DNA of 64,000 nt. It comes from Pseudomonas nitroreducens. GTDB taxonomy: Bacteria; Pseudomonadota; Gammaproteobacteria; Pseudomonadales; Pseudomonadaceae. Where the stretch lies: NCBI RefSeq assembly GCF_014204515.1, contig NZ_JACHLI010000005.1:62001-126000 (forward strand). Direction: 5' to 3'. Position numbers and translations under genes: made by a program. This document shows positions 8,648-17,613 of the stretch, one piece after another. Within the stretch, counting starts at the first letter, position 1. Every line of letters begins with the position of its first letter. The notes under the pieces were generated by a model that did no database searches, had not been told where the DNA came from, and worked only from the letters and a program-made list of their open reading frames with translations.

Positions 8648-9555
8648 ACATCAGCAAATCGCTCATGAAACGCCTGCCGAACGGCCGGCATGCCGTGATC
8701 GGTGTGCCGTTCTTCTGGCTGTTCCTGTTCTTCCTGCTGCCCTTCGCCATCGTGCTGAAGATCAGTCTGGCAGCCGCAGACGTGGCCATTCCGCCGTACA
8801 CCGAAGTATTCCAGTACGCCGACCAGACTCTTCAGGTCGTGATGAATCTGGGCAACTACCTGATGCTGACGGACGACCCGCTCTACATCGACGCCTACCT
8901 GGGCTCGCTGAAGATGGCGGCGATCAGCACTTTCCTCTGCCTTGTGATCGGTTATCCGATGGCCTACGCCATCGCCCGCGCCAGCAAGGAAATGCAGACC
9001 GTCCTGCTGCTGCTGATCATGATGCCGACCTGGACGGCGATCCTGATCCGCGTGTACGCCTGGATGGGCATCCTGTCCAACAACGGCCTGCTCAATAGCT
9101 TCCTCATGTGGCTGGGCATCATCAACGAGCCGCTGACGATCCTGAACACCAACTTCGCGGTGTACATCGGCATCGTCTACTCGTACCTGCCCTTCATGGT
9201 CATGCCGCTCTACGCCAACCTGGTGAAGCACGACATGAGCCTGCTGGAAGCCGCTTCCGACCTCGGTGCGCGCAGCTTCACCAGCTTCTGGAAGATCACC
9301 GTGCCGCTGTCCAAGAACGGCATCATCGCCGGCTGCATGCTGGTGTTCATCCCGGCGGTGGGCGAGTTCGTGATCCCGGAACTGCTCGGCGGCCCCGAGA
9401 CGCTGATGATCGGCAAGGTGCTGTGGCAGGAGTTCTTCAACAACCGTGACTGGCCGGTGGCGTCTGCCCTTGCCGTGGTGATGCTGGCCATCCTGATCAT
9501 CCCCATCATTCTCTTTAACAAGAACCAGGCTAAAGAGCTGGAGGGCAAGGTATGA
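8644..9555 (+). CDS. spuG: Polyamine ABC transporter permease SpuG
   Basis: A 303-residue inner-membrane permease of the PotB/PotH type. About six hydrophobic segments are visible, beginning with VPFFWLFLFFLLPFAIVLKI. The EAA loop that docks on the ATPase is LLEAASDLGARSFTSFWKITVPLSKNGI, around residues 200-226. It overlaps spuF and spuH by 4 bp each, so spuFGH is a tightly coupled unit. It forms the channel with SpuH. Confidence 0.94.
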   Translation: MNISKSLMKRLPNGRHAVIGVPFFWLFLFFLLPFAIVLKISLAAADVAIPPYTEVFQYADQTLQVVMNLGNYLMLTDDPLYIDAYLGSLKMAAISTFLCLVIGYPMAYAIARASKEMQTVLLLLIMMPTWTAILIRVYAWMGILSNNGLLNSFLMWLGIINEPLTILNTNFAVYIGIVYSYLPFMVMPLYANLVKHDMSLLEAASDLGARSFTSFWKITVPLSKNGIIAGCMLVFIPAVGEFVIPELLGGPETLMIGKVLWQEFFNNRDWPVASALAVVMLAILIIPIILFNKNQAKELEGKV

Positions 9556-10427
9556 ACAAGCGTTGGTCGTTCTCCAACATCATGCTGGTGTTGGGCCTGC
9601 TCTTCATCTACGTGCCGATGCTGATCCTGGTCATCTACTCCTTCAACGGCTCGAAGCTGGTGACCGTCTGGGGTGGCTGGTCGGTGAAGTGGTACGTCGG
9701 CCTGCTGGACAACCAGCAACTGGTCGGTTCGGTGTTCCGCTCCCTGGAGATCGCCTGCTACACCGCGATCTCCTCGGTGGCCCTGGGTACCCTGGCCGCC
9801 TTCGTGCTGACCCGCATCCCGCGCTTCCGTGGCCGTACGCTGTTCGGCGGCATGGTCACCGCGCCGCTGGTCATGCCCGAGGTGATCACCGGTCTGTCGC
9901 TGCTGCTGCTGTTCGTCGCCATGGCCCAGCTGATCGGCTGGCCGCAGGAGCGCGGCATCGTGACCATCTGGATCGCCCACACCAGCTTCTGCTCGTCCTA
10001 CGTGGCGGTAGTGGTGTCGGCGCGTCTGCGTGAGCTGGACCTGTCCATCGAGGAGGCGGCCATGGACCTGGGCGCCAAGCCGTGGAAAGTGTTCATGCTG
10101 ATCACCATCCCGATGATCGCCCCGTCGCTGGCGGCGGGCGGCATGATGTCCTTCGCCCTGTCGCTGGATGACCTGGTACTGGCCAGCTTCGTGTCCGGTC
10201 CTGGCTCCACCACCCTGCCGATGGAGGTGTTCTCCGCCGTGCGCCTGGGCGTGAAGCCGGAGATCAACGCCGTCGCCAGCCTCATCCTGCTGACCGTTTC
10301 GCTGTTCACCTTCTTCGCCTGGTACTTCACCCGTCAGGCCGAGGAACGTCGCAAGCGCGCGATCCAGGAAGCCATGGAGTCCAACGCGACCGACTGGCAG
10401 CAGAAGTCTTCGACAGCCACCGCCTGA
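9552..10427 (+). CDS. spuH: Polyamine ABC transporter permease SpuH
   Basis: A 291-residue PotC/PotI-type permease with about six membrane segments. The EAA motif is IEEAAMDLGAKPWKVFMLITIPMI. It is the second channel half of the SpuFGH importer. The ATGA overlap with spuG supports co-translation. It is the last gene of the operon; a strong intrinsic terminator begins 42 bp after its stop. Confidence 0.94.
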   Translation: MNKRWSFSNIMLVLGLLFIYVPMLILVIYSFNGSKLVTVWGGWSVKWYVGLLDNQQLVGSVFRSLEIACYTAISSVALGTLAAFVLTRIPRFRGRTLFGGMVTAPLVMPEVITGLSLLLLFVAMAQLIGWPQERGIVTIWIAHTSFCSSYVAVVVSARLRELDLSIEEAAMDLGAKPWKVFMLITIPMIAPSLAAGGMMSFALSLDDLVLASFVSGPGSTTLPMEVFSAVRLGVKPEINAVASLILLTVSLFTFFAWYFTRQAEERRKRAIQEAMESNATDWQQKSSTATA

Positions 10428-10468
10428 CGCCGTCTTGTCGGCCGGTCTCAGCCGGCGCTTGTCGAACC

Positions 10469-10498
10469 ACGGGCCACCTTCGGGTGGCCCGTTTTTTT
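10469..10498 (+). terminator. Intrinsic terminator of the spu operon
   Basis: ACGGGCCACC and GGTGGCCCGT form a 10-bp stem with a TTCG loop (10479-10482), followed directly by a run of seven T (10492-10498). This is a textbook rho-independent terminator 42 bp after spuH. Confidence 0.93.
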
Positions 10499-10785
10499 GC
10501 TCACACGTTATTCCGAAGTGCTTGGAAATACGGGGTTTATCGGAAAAATCCGTGGGTACGAAAGCATAACTCCCAGCGGATTGCGATCTACGCTTTAAGC
10601 GTTCGGCAGCGCTTTCCGGTCTCCCCCCGAACCAGGACCGGATCGTGCCACCGGCAAACTTCAGTGACGCCTTTTGGCACTCCGTGCGGGAGACGGCGCC
10701 CAATACAACACCCCGATCGTTATCCCTTGGGGAAATAACGCGCCAGGGAGCTTCGGCATCTCCCGCAACACTCTCTACACCCCCC
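10499..10785. other. Gene-free stretch between spuH and the acylase gene
   Basis: About 290 bp lie between two terminators. A short open frame crosses the spu terminator and has no recognisable protein features, so I do not call it. There are modest dyads, such as GGGAG/CTCCC near 10746-10764, but no confident promoter, small RNA or repeat. Confidence 0.5.
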
Positions 10786-10819
10786 AATGAAAAACCCCGC
10801 AGGAGCGGGGTTTTTCATT
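10786..10819 (-). terminator. Terminator of the acylase gene (probably bidirectional)
   Basis: AATGAAAAACCCCGC (10786-10800) and GCGGGGTTTTTCATT (10805-10819) pair perfectly over 15 bp around an AGGA loop. The A-run and T-run flanking the GC core make it work in either direction. It lies 14 bp past the acylase stop codon on the minus strand. Confidence 0.92.
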
Positions 10820-10832
10820 TCTCATGGCGCGC

Positions 10833-13220
10833 TCAGCGACGGACGGGGATCAGCCGCAGGATGCCCTGGGTGTTGGCTTTCACTTCATTGTCATCGTAGT
10901 GCTGCGGCAGGTACTGGCCCTCGATGTAGGCCTCGGCCTGGTCGTCGTAGTGCTTGTCGAACGGCACGCCGCTCTGGCCCACCGGGTTGATGCCCAGGCT
11001 GTGGGCCGGGTCGGCGAAGTCGATCAGGCGCCGGGTGGACGGGCCGTAGATCACCTGCCAGGGGGCCGGTCCGACGCGGGCGGACAGGTTGTTCGGCACC
11101 TCATGACCACCGGGTGCGGCGAACGGGCCGACGTTGAAGATCCTGTCCAGCGGCTTCTGCTGGCCCAGCGGGTGGCCGTGGGTGAGGGTATGCGCCTTGC
11201 CCCACTGCCATTGCCTGGAGTCCTGGCCGAGGGTGGCGCGCAGGTGCGCCAGGCTGTCCTTCCAGGCGGCCTTGACGATATCGGCGCGGGTTTCCCTCTG
11301 CGGCGTCCTGCGGTTGTCCCACCACGGCGAGTTCTCGTCGGCGGCCAGACGCGGCAGGGCCACGTCGAGCACGCGGGTGGACAGCAGGTTGTCGAAGAAG
11401 GCGTCGCCCATCTCGTCGCGCATGGCGTTATCGGCCACCTGATAGAGGAACTGGTTGAACACCGTCGCCGTGACCGAATCCAGCGGATGGTCGCCCTGCC
11501 AGTTGGCCAGGTTCTCCACCAGCGCCTTCTCCTCGTCGGTGGCCGCCGCTTCACGCAGGATCGGCAGCAGCGGCTTGAGGAAGCGCGGGCCGTAGCCGGT
11601 GGCCGTGTCCAGTTGCAGTGCCTGGCTGTTCTGCAGGTCCCACTTCACCGAGTTGTCGGCCAGGCGCTGGTTCAGCTGCTGACCCCGATCGGGCAGGTTG
11701 TAGTAGCCCGGAATCGGACGACCGTTGGCCGGCACCGGCTGGAAGTTGGCGGAGACGATGTAGCCGCGCGCCGGGTTCTCTTCCTGGGGGTTCTCGCTGA
11801 AGGGGTAGAAGCCGCTCTTGTCGGCCTGGCCGCTGGCGCCGTCGAGGAGGAAGTTCGGGTTGACCCCGTCCGGGCGCACCGGCAGCTGCGCCGAAGCCCA
11901 CCAGCCGATGTCGCCACGGGCGTTGGCCCAGACCACGTTGAGGCCGGGCGACTGGATCTTCGACGCTGCTGCGCGAGCCTTGGGCAGGGTGTCGGCGCGG
12001 TTCAGTTCGTAGAAGGCGTCGAGGATCGGGTTCTGGGTTTCCAGGAAGGCCCACCACATGGCCACCGGGGTCTTGCCCGCCGCGGTGCCCAGGGCATCGT
12101 TGACCAGCGGGCCGTGGGGCGAGCTGCGCAGGGTGATCTTCACCGGCGCCTCGCCCTTCACCGCGATGCTCTGCTCTTCGCTCTTCAGGTCGACCCACTG
12201 GCCGTGGTACCAGACCTGGTTGGGGTTGTCCGGATTGACCTTCTCGGCGACCAGGTCGACGTCGTCGTTCTGGAACATGGTCAGGCTCCAGCCGAACTGC
12301 AGGTTGTGGCCGAGCGAGGCGAAGGGGTTGAGCGCCTGGTAATGCCCGTAGAGCTCGAAGCCCGGCGCGCTGGCCTGCATCTCGTACCACACCGCCGGCA
12401 CGGCGAAGCGGATGTGCGGGTCGCCCGCCAGCAGCGGCTTGCCGCTCTTGGTGCGGCTGCCGGACACGGCCCAGGCGTTGCTGCCTTCGAACTGCGGCAG
12501 GCCGGCCTTCTCCAGCGCGGCGTGGCTGAGGCGAGCGATGGCGCCCAGGTCCTGCCAGTCGGCGGCGGCCAGCGTCTTGGGATTCATCACGCCTTCGGGG
12601 TGCCAGTCGAGGTCGAAGACCTTCAGGTAGTCGGCGCCCAGCTCGTCGCGCACGTAGGTCAGTACCGGCTCGGTGCGGAAGGCCGCAGCGAAGCTGTAGG
12701 CCATGTAGCCGGCAACGCTGACGGTGTCCTCGGGAGTGAACGGGCGCTTGGGAATGCCGAGGATGTCGAACTCCACCGGGCGCGGGTGGCTGTCCTGGAA
12801 CTGGTTGACGCCGTCCAGATAGGCGACCAGCGCCTTCCAGGCCGGCGAGTTCTTGTCCTGGGTCTTCACGTATTCGGCGGCGTGGTCGCGGATGCGCAGG
12901 CTGCGGAACATGCGGTCGGTGTCCACCAGCTTGGGCCCGAGTACCTCGGCCAGCTCGCCACGGGACAGGCGGCGGAGGATTTCCATCTGGAACAGGCGGT
13001 CCTGGGCGTGGACGTAGCCGATCGCCCGGTACATGTCCTCCTCGCTGCCCGCCTTGATATGCGGCACGCCGCGTTCGTCGTAGCGGACGGTGACCTCGCT
13101 GGACAACCCGGCCACGGGCAACTGCCCGTCGCGCTGCGGCTGCTTGCCGTGCAGGTACCAGCCGGCGCCCGCGGCTGCGGCGGCGACCACGACGGCAAGA
13201 ACAGTCAAAGTGCGTTTCAT
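10833..13220 (-). CDS. hacB: N-acyl-homoserine lactone acylase, HacB-like (Ntn hydrolase)
   Basis: A 795-residue penicillin-acylase-family precursor. An N-terminal hydrophobic segment (residues 4-21) directs export. The self-cleavage site is Gly246-Ser247 in EGSNAWAVSG, where Ser247 becomes the N-terminal nucleophile of the beta chain. The beta chain carries family motifs such as GDPHIRF and SSPHGPLVND. Members of this group hydrolyse the amide bond of long-chain acyl-homoserine lactones and some beta-lactam-like amides in the periplasm. The start at 13220 has AAGGAG 7 nt upstream; the longer open frame to 13382 would hide the signal. Position next to spu matches hacB (PA0305) in P. aeruginosa as I recall it. 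The substrate is inferred; QuiP- or penicillin-acylase-like activity is an alternative. Confidence 0.82.
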   Translation of the reverse strand: MKRTLTVLAVVVAAAAAGAGWYLHGKQPQRDGQLPVAGLSSEVTVRYDERGVPHIKAGSEEDMYRAIGYVHAQDRLFQMEILRRLSRGELAEVLGPKLVDTDRMFRSLRIRDHAAEYVKTQDKNSPAWKALVAYLDGVNQFQDSHPRPVEFDILGIPKRPFTPEDTVSVAGYMAYSFAAAFRTEPVLTYVRDELGADYLKVFDLDWHPEGVMNPKTLAAADWQDLGAIARLSHAALEKAGLPQFEGSNAWAVSGSRTKSGKPLLAGDPHIRFAVPAVWYEMQASAPGFELYGHYQALNPFASLGHNLQFGWSLTMFQNDDVDLVAEKVNPDNPNQVWYHGQWVDLKSEEQSIAVKGEAPVKITLRSSPHGPLVNDALGTAAGKTPVAMWWAFLETQNPILDAFYELNRADTLPKARAAASKIQSPGLNVVWANARGDIGWWASAQLPVRPDGVNPNFLLDGASGQADKSGFYPFSENPQEENPARGYIVSANFQPVPANGRPIPGYYNLPDRGQQLNQRLADNSVKWDLQNSQALQLDTATGYGPRFLKPLLPILREAAATDEEKALVENLANWQGDHPLDSVTATVFNQFLYQVADNAMRDEMGDAFFDNLLSTRVLDVALPRLAADENSPWWDNRRTPQRETRADIVKAAWKDSLAHLRATLGQDSRQWQWGKAHTLTHGHPLGQQKPLDRIFNVGPFAAPGGHEVPNNLSARVGPAPWQVIYGPSTRRLIDFADPAHSLGINPVGQSGVPFDKHYDDQAEAYIEGQYLPQHYDDNEVKANTQGILRLIPVRR

Positions 13221-13326
13221 GCGGCAACTCCTTGTTGTTATGCCGCAATTCTGCAAAGGAAGATGACAGTCGTTCATTGACCAGACGTCTCGCAGCTGGA
13301 ATTCTTCGGTCAATTGCGGAGCGATC
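13221..13326. promoter_or_regulatory. Divergent promoter region, acylase / AraC regulator
   Basis: A 106-bp gap separates the two divergent starts and must contain both promoters. The pairing suggests that the AraC-family protein may control the acylase gene. No clear operator repeat stands out. Confidence 0.4.
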
Positions 13327-14376
13327 ATGTCCACTGCCGAACTGAACTTCCCTGCCACCCCGGCCCTGACCCAGTCCGCCACCCTGCGCCGCCAGCTGTA
13401 CGAGGCGCTTTCGGTGCTGGGCTACGACCCCACCGACATCTACCGCCAGGCGCTGCAGAAGGTCCGCCTGCCGCCCCCTGCGCAGAGCGGCCGGCTGGTG
13501 CACGACGACGCGCCGCTGTTCTGGACCACCCTGGACGAGATCACCGGCGATGGCGACATCGGCCTGCACCTGGGCGAGGCGATGAAGCCACGGCTGCTCG
13601 ACGTGGTCGGCTACCTTCAGATGGCCAGCAGCGACCTGCGCCAGGCGCTGGACAGCTTCCTGCGTTTCCAGCACATCCTCTCCGGCGGCTTCGCTGCGCA
13701 GATGCGCGAGGAGGGCGAGCAGGTGCGGCTGATCCTCGACCTCAACTACCTGGGTACCAGCAGCCTGCGCCAGCAGATGGAGTGCCTGATGGTGCTGTTC
13801 CTCAAGCTGCTGGCGCTGATCACCGACGGCGAGTTCCAGTTCCACGCCATCGAGTTCCGCCACCCCCAGCCGCGCCGCCTGAGCGAGCACCGGCGGTTGT
13901 TCGGCCTGACCCCGGCGTTCGGCAAGCCCCACGATGCGCTGCTGTTCGACCGCGCGCTGCTGGCGCGCCCGTCGCGCACCGGCAATCCGGTGCTGCACCG
14001 CCTGCTCACCGAGCACGCGCGTGAGCAACTGGGCACGCTGGACGAGAACGACCTGCTGAACCGCCTGCGCTACCTGCTCGGCATCCGCCTGGGCGAGGCG
14101 TCCTGCACCCTGCAGAGTTGTGCGCGGGAGTTGGGCGTGCGTCCGGGGCTGCTGCAGCGCAACCTGGCGGGGCGCGCGCAGACATTCAGGGATGTGCGCG
14201 AGGACGTACGCCGTCAGCGTGCCGTGGAGTTGCTCGAGCAGGGCGTGGCGATCCGCGAGGTGGCGCGGGCCTGCGGTTTCGCCGAGCTGTCGCCGTTCTA
14301 CCGCGCCTTCCGGCGCTGGTACCCGGTGCCGCCGGAGCGCTATCGCCAGCGCCTGCAGGGCGGCACCGAGGGCTGA
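13327..14376 (+). CDS. AraC-family transcriptional regulator
   Basis: A 349-residue regulator with an N-terminal sensor domain of the arabinose-binding-like type (about residues 20-210) and a C-terminal AraC DNA-binding domain (about 245-345). The C-terminal hallmark IREVARACGFAELSPFYRAFRRWYPVPPERYR includes the second helix-turn-helix and the P-P-x-x-Y-R ending. It is divergent from the acylase gene by 106 bp, so the acylase is the obvious candidate target. It ends 3 bp before the stop of the convergent periplasmic gene. The ligand is unknown. Confidence 0.88.
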   Translation: MSTAELNFPATPALTQSATLRRQLYEALSVLGYDPTDIYRQALQKVRLPPPAQSGRLVHDDAPLFWTTLDEITGDGDIGLHLGEAMKPRLLDVVGYLQMASSDLRQALDSFLRFQHILSGGFAAQMREEGEQVRLILDLNYLGTSSLRQQMECLMVLFLKLLALITDGEFQFHAIEFRHPQPRRLSEHRRLFGLTPAFGKPHDALLFDRALLARPSRTGNPVLHRLLTEHAREQLGTLDENDLLNRLRYLLGIRLGEASCTLQSCARELGVRPGLLQRNLAGRAQTFRDVREDVRRQRAVELLEQGVAIREVARACGFAELSPFYRAFRRWYPVPPERYRQRLQGGTEG

Positions 14377-14379
14377 GGC

Positions 14380-14892
14380 TCAGTCGGCCAGCGGGATTTC
14401 CCGGCTGATCTCCAGCAGGGCCATGGCATCGAGCTGGTCTTCGATCTGCAGGAAGCGCAGGGCGCGCTTGGGCGAGACGTCCTTGGCGATGCGCTTGACG
14501 TACTTTTCCTTGAGCTCCTGCTTATCGTCCTGCAGTTCCAGCACCTGTTTCTGCAGCTTGGCGGCATCGTCGTCGTTCACCGGGCCGGCGTTGTAGGCGC
14601 CGGCGTAGTCGATGATGATCGCCAGGGTCTGCTTGCTCAGCTTGTCCGCCTCGGTGCGGTAGCTGTTGTAGATCGGCCAGAATTTCTCGCCCTCGGCGGC
14701 GTCGAGCTTCATGTTCGCCTCGACGATGCGCTTGCGCTTGTAGTCGATGTCGGCGAGCCGGTTGTTGATGGCCTGCTTGTGCTGGGCCATGACCTCGCTG
14801 CTGCTGGGCGCATCCTCGGCGTGGGCGGCCAGGGGCAGGACCATCCCGGTGGAGAGCACGGCGCAGAAGGCGAGGGCGGAATGAAGACGCAT
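14380..14892 (-). CDS. Hypothetical periplasmic protein
   Basis: A 170-residue protein with a Sec signal peptide (MRLHSALAFC.. to about residue 25, LAAHAED). The mature part is highly charged and predicted helical (DIDYKRKRIVEANMKL, KLQKQVLELQDDKQELKEKY), with an overall shape reminiscent of small Spy/CpxP-like helical periplasmic proteins, though I see no LTxxQ pair. The start at 14892 has AAGGAG upstream. It is convergent with the AraC gene. The function is unknown. Confidence 0.75.
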   Translation of the reverse strand: MRLHSALAFCAVLSTGMVLPLAAHAEDAPSSSEVMAQHKQAINNRLADIDYKRKRIVEANMKLDAAEGEKFWPIYNSYRTEADKLSKQTLAIIIDYAGAYNAGPVNDDDAAKLQKQVLELQDDKQELKEKYVKRIAKDVSPKRALRFLQIEDQLDAMALLEISREIPLAD

Positions 14893-14980
14893 GCTGGAAG
14901 CTCCTTGGTGGCGAACGGCCCTTCATGGGCCGGCGAACCAAGTGTAGTCATGGATTGGCTGTCGCCTTCGTTGATGCGGC

Positions 14981-15556
14981 TCAGTGCTTTGTGCCGTCCC
15001 AGGGGCAGTAGCAGCCCACTGCCAGGGTGTGGGTGGCGTTCACGCTGCGCCCGCCGACCAGGGCGTCGAGGATCGGCTCGATGAAGCTGTTGCCCGAGGT
15101 GCACACGGCGCCTTCGCTGTAGGGGCCGAAATAAGCCAGCTTGCCCTGGGCGTCCCAGATCGCCACGGCGGGGCTGGCGGGGAGTTGCTCGGCACCGGGC
15201 AGCGAGTCCAGGGTGGTCATCGACTTCAGGGTGTCGGGCAGTTGGCCGTGGCTGCCGGGCTTCTGCACCGCGAAGAAGTCCACGCCCTGGGGGCCGAAGC
15301 GCTGGATGAGTTCGGCCAGGTGCTGCTGGTTGCCGACGTTGCACGGGCAGGCCGGGTCCCAGAAGTGCACCAGGCGGATCCGGCCGGGGCCGGCCAATTG
15401 CGCCGGCAGCATCAGGTGGTCGCCAGAGAACAGCTGCGGCTGGTGGCTGAAGGGGCGGATGAAGCGGTTCTCGTACCACCAGTAGGTGGCCAGCAGGGCG
15501 CCGAGGCAGAGGGCGGCGATCAGCCAGGTGATGAGCGGCTTGCGACGGCTGGGCAT
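14981..15556 (-). CDS. Membrane-anchored thioredoxin-fold protein (DUF6436-like)
   Basis: A 191-residue protein with one N-terminal membrane anchor (about residues 9-29) and a periplasmic thioredoxin-like domain. The segment VHFWDPACPCNVGNQQHL resembles the redox loop of TlpA/AhpC-like proteins, with a CPC in place of CxxC; GCYCPW lies near the C-terminus. The open frame extends to 15757, but the ATG at 15556 gives the positively charged start and anchor. It may be a thiol reductase or copper-handling protein; that role is inferred. Its start is 119 bp from the divergent hydrolase gene. Confidence 0.75.
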   Translation of the reverse strand: MPSRRKPLITWLIAALCLGALLATYWWYENRFIRPFSHQPQLFSGDHLMLPAQLAGPGRIRLVHFWDPACPCNVGNQQHLAELIQRFGPQGVDFFAVQKPGSHGQLPDTLKSMTTLDSLPGAEQLPASPAVAIWDAQGKLAYFGPYSEGAVCTSGNSFIEPILDALVGGRSVNATHTLAVGCYCPWDGTKH

Positions 15557-15674
15557 GTCTTGTCCCGAATAGGTGAGGCCGTAAACTGGCCGCCAAGCTT
15601 GCCATGAGGGCGGCCGCGGCAGAATATCCCGCTGCTGTTCCCGTTCCCTTCGCCCTCCGCCTGCCAGAAGCGAA

Positions 15675-16619
15675 ATGCCCATGCCTGAAGCCTTCCAGCC
15701 CGATCTGCTGCGTTCCCTGCTGCGACCTCTGACCGCAGAGGCGAACGAGGTCGGCATCGCGCTGTACCAGCATTTCTACGGCCTGGACCTGCAGGGGCGG
15801 CATCCGGGCCTGCAGAGCCGCCTGGGCAGCTTCGAGGCCGGCGGCTACCGGATCGCCGCGCAGTACTGGCGGCCGGTGCTGGCGCGCGGCACCCTGGTGC
15901 TGCTGCATGGCTACTACGATCACATGGGCCTTTACCGCCATGTGATCGACTGGGCGCTGGGCATGGGCTTCGCCGTGCTGGCCTGCGACCTGCCGGGGCA
16001 CGGGCTGTCCGGTGGCACCGTGGCCAGCATCGGCGACTTCGCCGAGTACCAGGTGGTGCTCGGCGCCCTGCTGGAGCAGGCCCAGGCGCTGGACCTGCCG
16101 CAACCCTGGCACCTCTGCGGGCAGAGCACCGGCGGGGCGATCCTGCTGGACTACCTGCTCACCGGCCAGCCGCGTCCGGAGCTGGGTCGCACCATCCTGC
16201 TGGCGCCGCTGGTGCGGCCGCGCGCCTGGGGCTGGTCGAAGTTCAGCTACCAGTTGCTGCGGCCATTCGTCGATTCGATTCCGCGGCGCTTCAGCGAGAA
16301 CTCCAGCGACGCCGAATTCCTTGCCTTCCTGCGCGATCGCGATCCGCTGCAGCCCAAGGTCCTGCCCACCGCCTGGGTCGGCGCCCTGGCACGCTGGATT
16401 CCGCGCATCGAGTCAGCCGCCCACGGCGCACAGAGCCTGCTGGTGGTGCAGGGCGATGCCGACGAGACGGTGGACTGGCGCTACAACCTGCAGGTGCTGG
16501 AAGACAAGTTCGAGAAGATCGAATGCCTGCTGCTGACCGGGGCGCGGCACCACCTGGCGAACGAGAGCGAAACGTTGCGCCGGCGTTACTTCGATTTTCT
16601 CAGCGAGCGGCTGGGCTAG
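15675..16619 (+). CDS. Alpha/beta hydrolase (serine aminopeptidase / lysophospholipase type)
   Basis: A 314-residue alpha/beta hydrolase. The nucleophile elbow is GQSTGG with Ser151, the oxyanion region is LLHGYYDH (about 76-83), the acid is in QGDADETVDW (Asp261 or Asp263) and the base is His292 or His293 in GARHHLANE. This is a complete triad of the Hydrolase_4 type, active on lipid or small esters; the substrate is unknown. Two in-frame ATGs (15675 and 15681) are equally possible. There is no signal peptide, so it is cytoplasmic. It stands alone, with a divergent neighbour upstream. Confidence 0.85.
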   Translation: MPMPEAFQPDLLRSLLRPLTAEANEVGIALYQHFYGLDLQGRHPGLQSRLGSFEAGGYRIAAQYWRPVLARGTLVLLHGYYDHMGLYRHVIDWALGMGFAVLACDLPGHGLSGGTVASIGDFAEYQVVLGALLEQAQALDLPQPWHLCGQSTGGAILLDYLLTGQPRPELGRTILLAPLVRPRAWGWSKFSYQLLRPFVDSIPRRFSENSSDAEFLAFLRDRDPLQPKVLPTAWVGALARWIPRIESAAHGAQSLLVVQGDADETVDWRYNLQVLEDKFEKIECLLLTGARHHLANESETLRRRYFDFLSERLG

Positions 16620-16772
16620 CAGGGGGAAAGCGGGGAAGGGAGTTGCTGTAGATGAGGGTGTGTCCATCACTCCTTGCGCCATGATCCTCAGGCGCCACCC
16701 TCTGTACAGCGGGTGCCATTCTAGGGGCAACCTCTCCGGGAGTGGTCTGCAAGGAGTGTAGGATAAGTCTCG

Positions 16773-17513
16773 TCACTCCCCCGCTGCCGGCGCTGCCAGG
16801 CCAGCCTTGAGGGCGGCCAGGGCGGCGCGGTAGTAGTCGCGGCCGGCCGGCGATTCGCTGAAGGTGGCGAACTGGCCCAGTTCCGAGTCGCTCAGGTCGC
16901 GGTAGACGTAGAGCAGGGTGTTATCCAGGTCCGCGCCGATCTGCCCCATGAGTTTCTGCCGCTGGCCTTCCAGCATGCCCTGGGCGCTCCCGCCACCGAG
17001 CAGGCCGGGAAGCATCTGGCTGAGGCTGTCGGCGGCGACGCTGGCCAGCGCCAGGCTGACCTCGGCGCCGGCTTCGCGGGCCGGCAGGATCTGGCTCAGG
17101 CGATGGACGATCTGCTGGCGCGCCGGGCTGGCCTGCTGGCGCGGCAGGCCGTTGGCGTACTTCTGCAACTGGTCGCTGCGGGTGGCCAGGGTTTCGGCGC
17201 CGGCGACCTTGCGGCCCAGCGGCGATTCGAAGAAGTTCAGCGCGGCGCCGCTGTCCGGCAGGTTCTGGCGCAGGCCGTTGAGCGCGCGCTGGTCGATGTC
17301 CGCCGGGGCGAAGCGCTGGTTGCTGTTGTCCACCAGCGTCTGGTACAGCGCCGGCGGCAGGTTGCCCTGGTAGCGCTTCTGCGCGGCGTGCAGGGCGTCA
17401 TTGAAGTGCGCTCGCTGCTCCGGCCAGCCGGCGGCCTGGTACAGGCGCTGGTAGTTGTCGGCCAGGGCAGGCATGCCCAGTACAAGAAGGGTGAGGGCCA
17501 GCAGTACGCGCAT
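16773..17513 (-). CDS. DUF2059-domain periplasmic protein
   Basis: A 246-residue protein with a signal peptide (MRVLLALTLLVLGMPALA) and a C-terminal DUF2059-like region. The recognisable part is LSDSELGQFATFSESPAGRDYYRA, matching the family pattern of a helical pair ending F-x-x-SP-x-G. A related SPLGRKVA motif lies in the first half, suggesting an internal duplication. The start at 17513 has AAGGAG 6 nt upstream. The function is unknown. A 153-bp gap to the hydrolase gene lacks a clear terminator. Confidence 0.75.
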   Translation of the reverse strand: MRVLLALTLLVLGMPALADNYQRLYQAAGWPEQRAHFNDALHAAQKRYQGNLPPALYQTLVDNSNQRFAPADIDQRALNGLRQNLPDSGAALNFFESPLGRKVAGAETLATRSDQLQKYANGLPRQQASPARQQIVHRLSQILPAREAGAEVSLALASVAADSLSQMLPGLLGGGSAQGMLEGQRQKLMGQIGADLDNTLLYVYRDLSDSELGQFATFSESPAGRDYYRAALAALKAGLAAPAAGE

Positions 17514-17613
17514 TGCAACTCCTTTTGGGCGGCAGGGTTCACTCGCCGGGGGCTATTGTCGGCAAGGCTTGCCCCGCTTGTCGAGCCACGGGTGCCGGAC
17601 GTTACAATACGCG

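Noticed and set aside
10484..10738. Possible 84-residue gene between spuH and the acylase
   Set aside because: The start lies in the spu terminator stem, no ribosome-binding sequence is present and the protein has no recognisable features.
9210..10787. Minus-strand frame of 525 codons covering spuG-spuH and the spu terminator
   Set aside because: It crosses a strong terminator and is antisense to two permease genes with conserved EAA loops.
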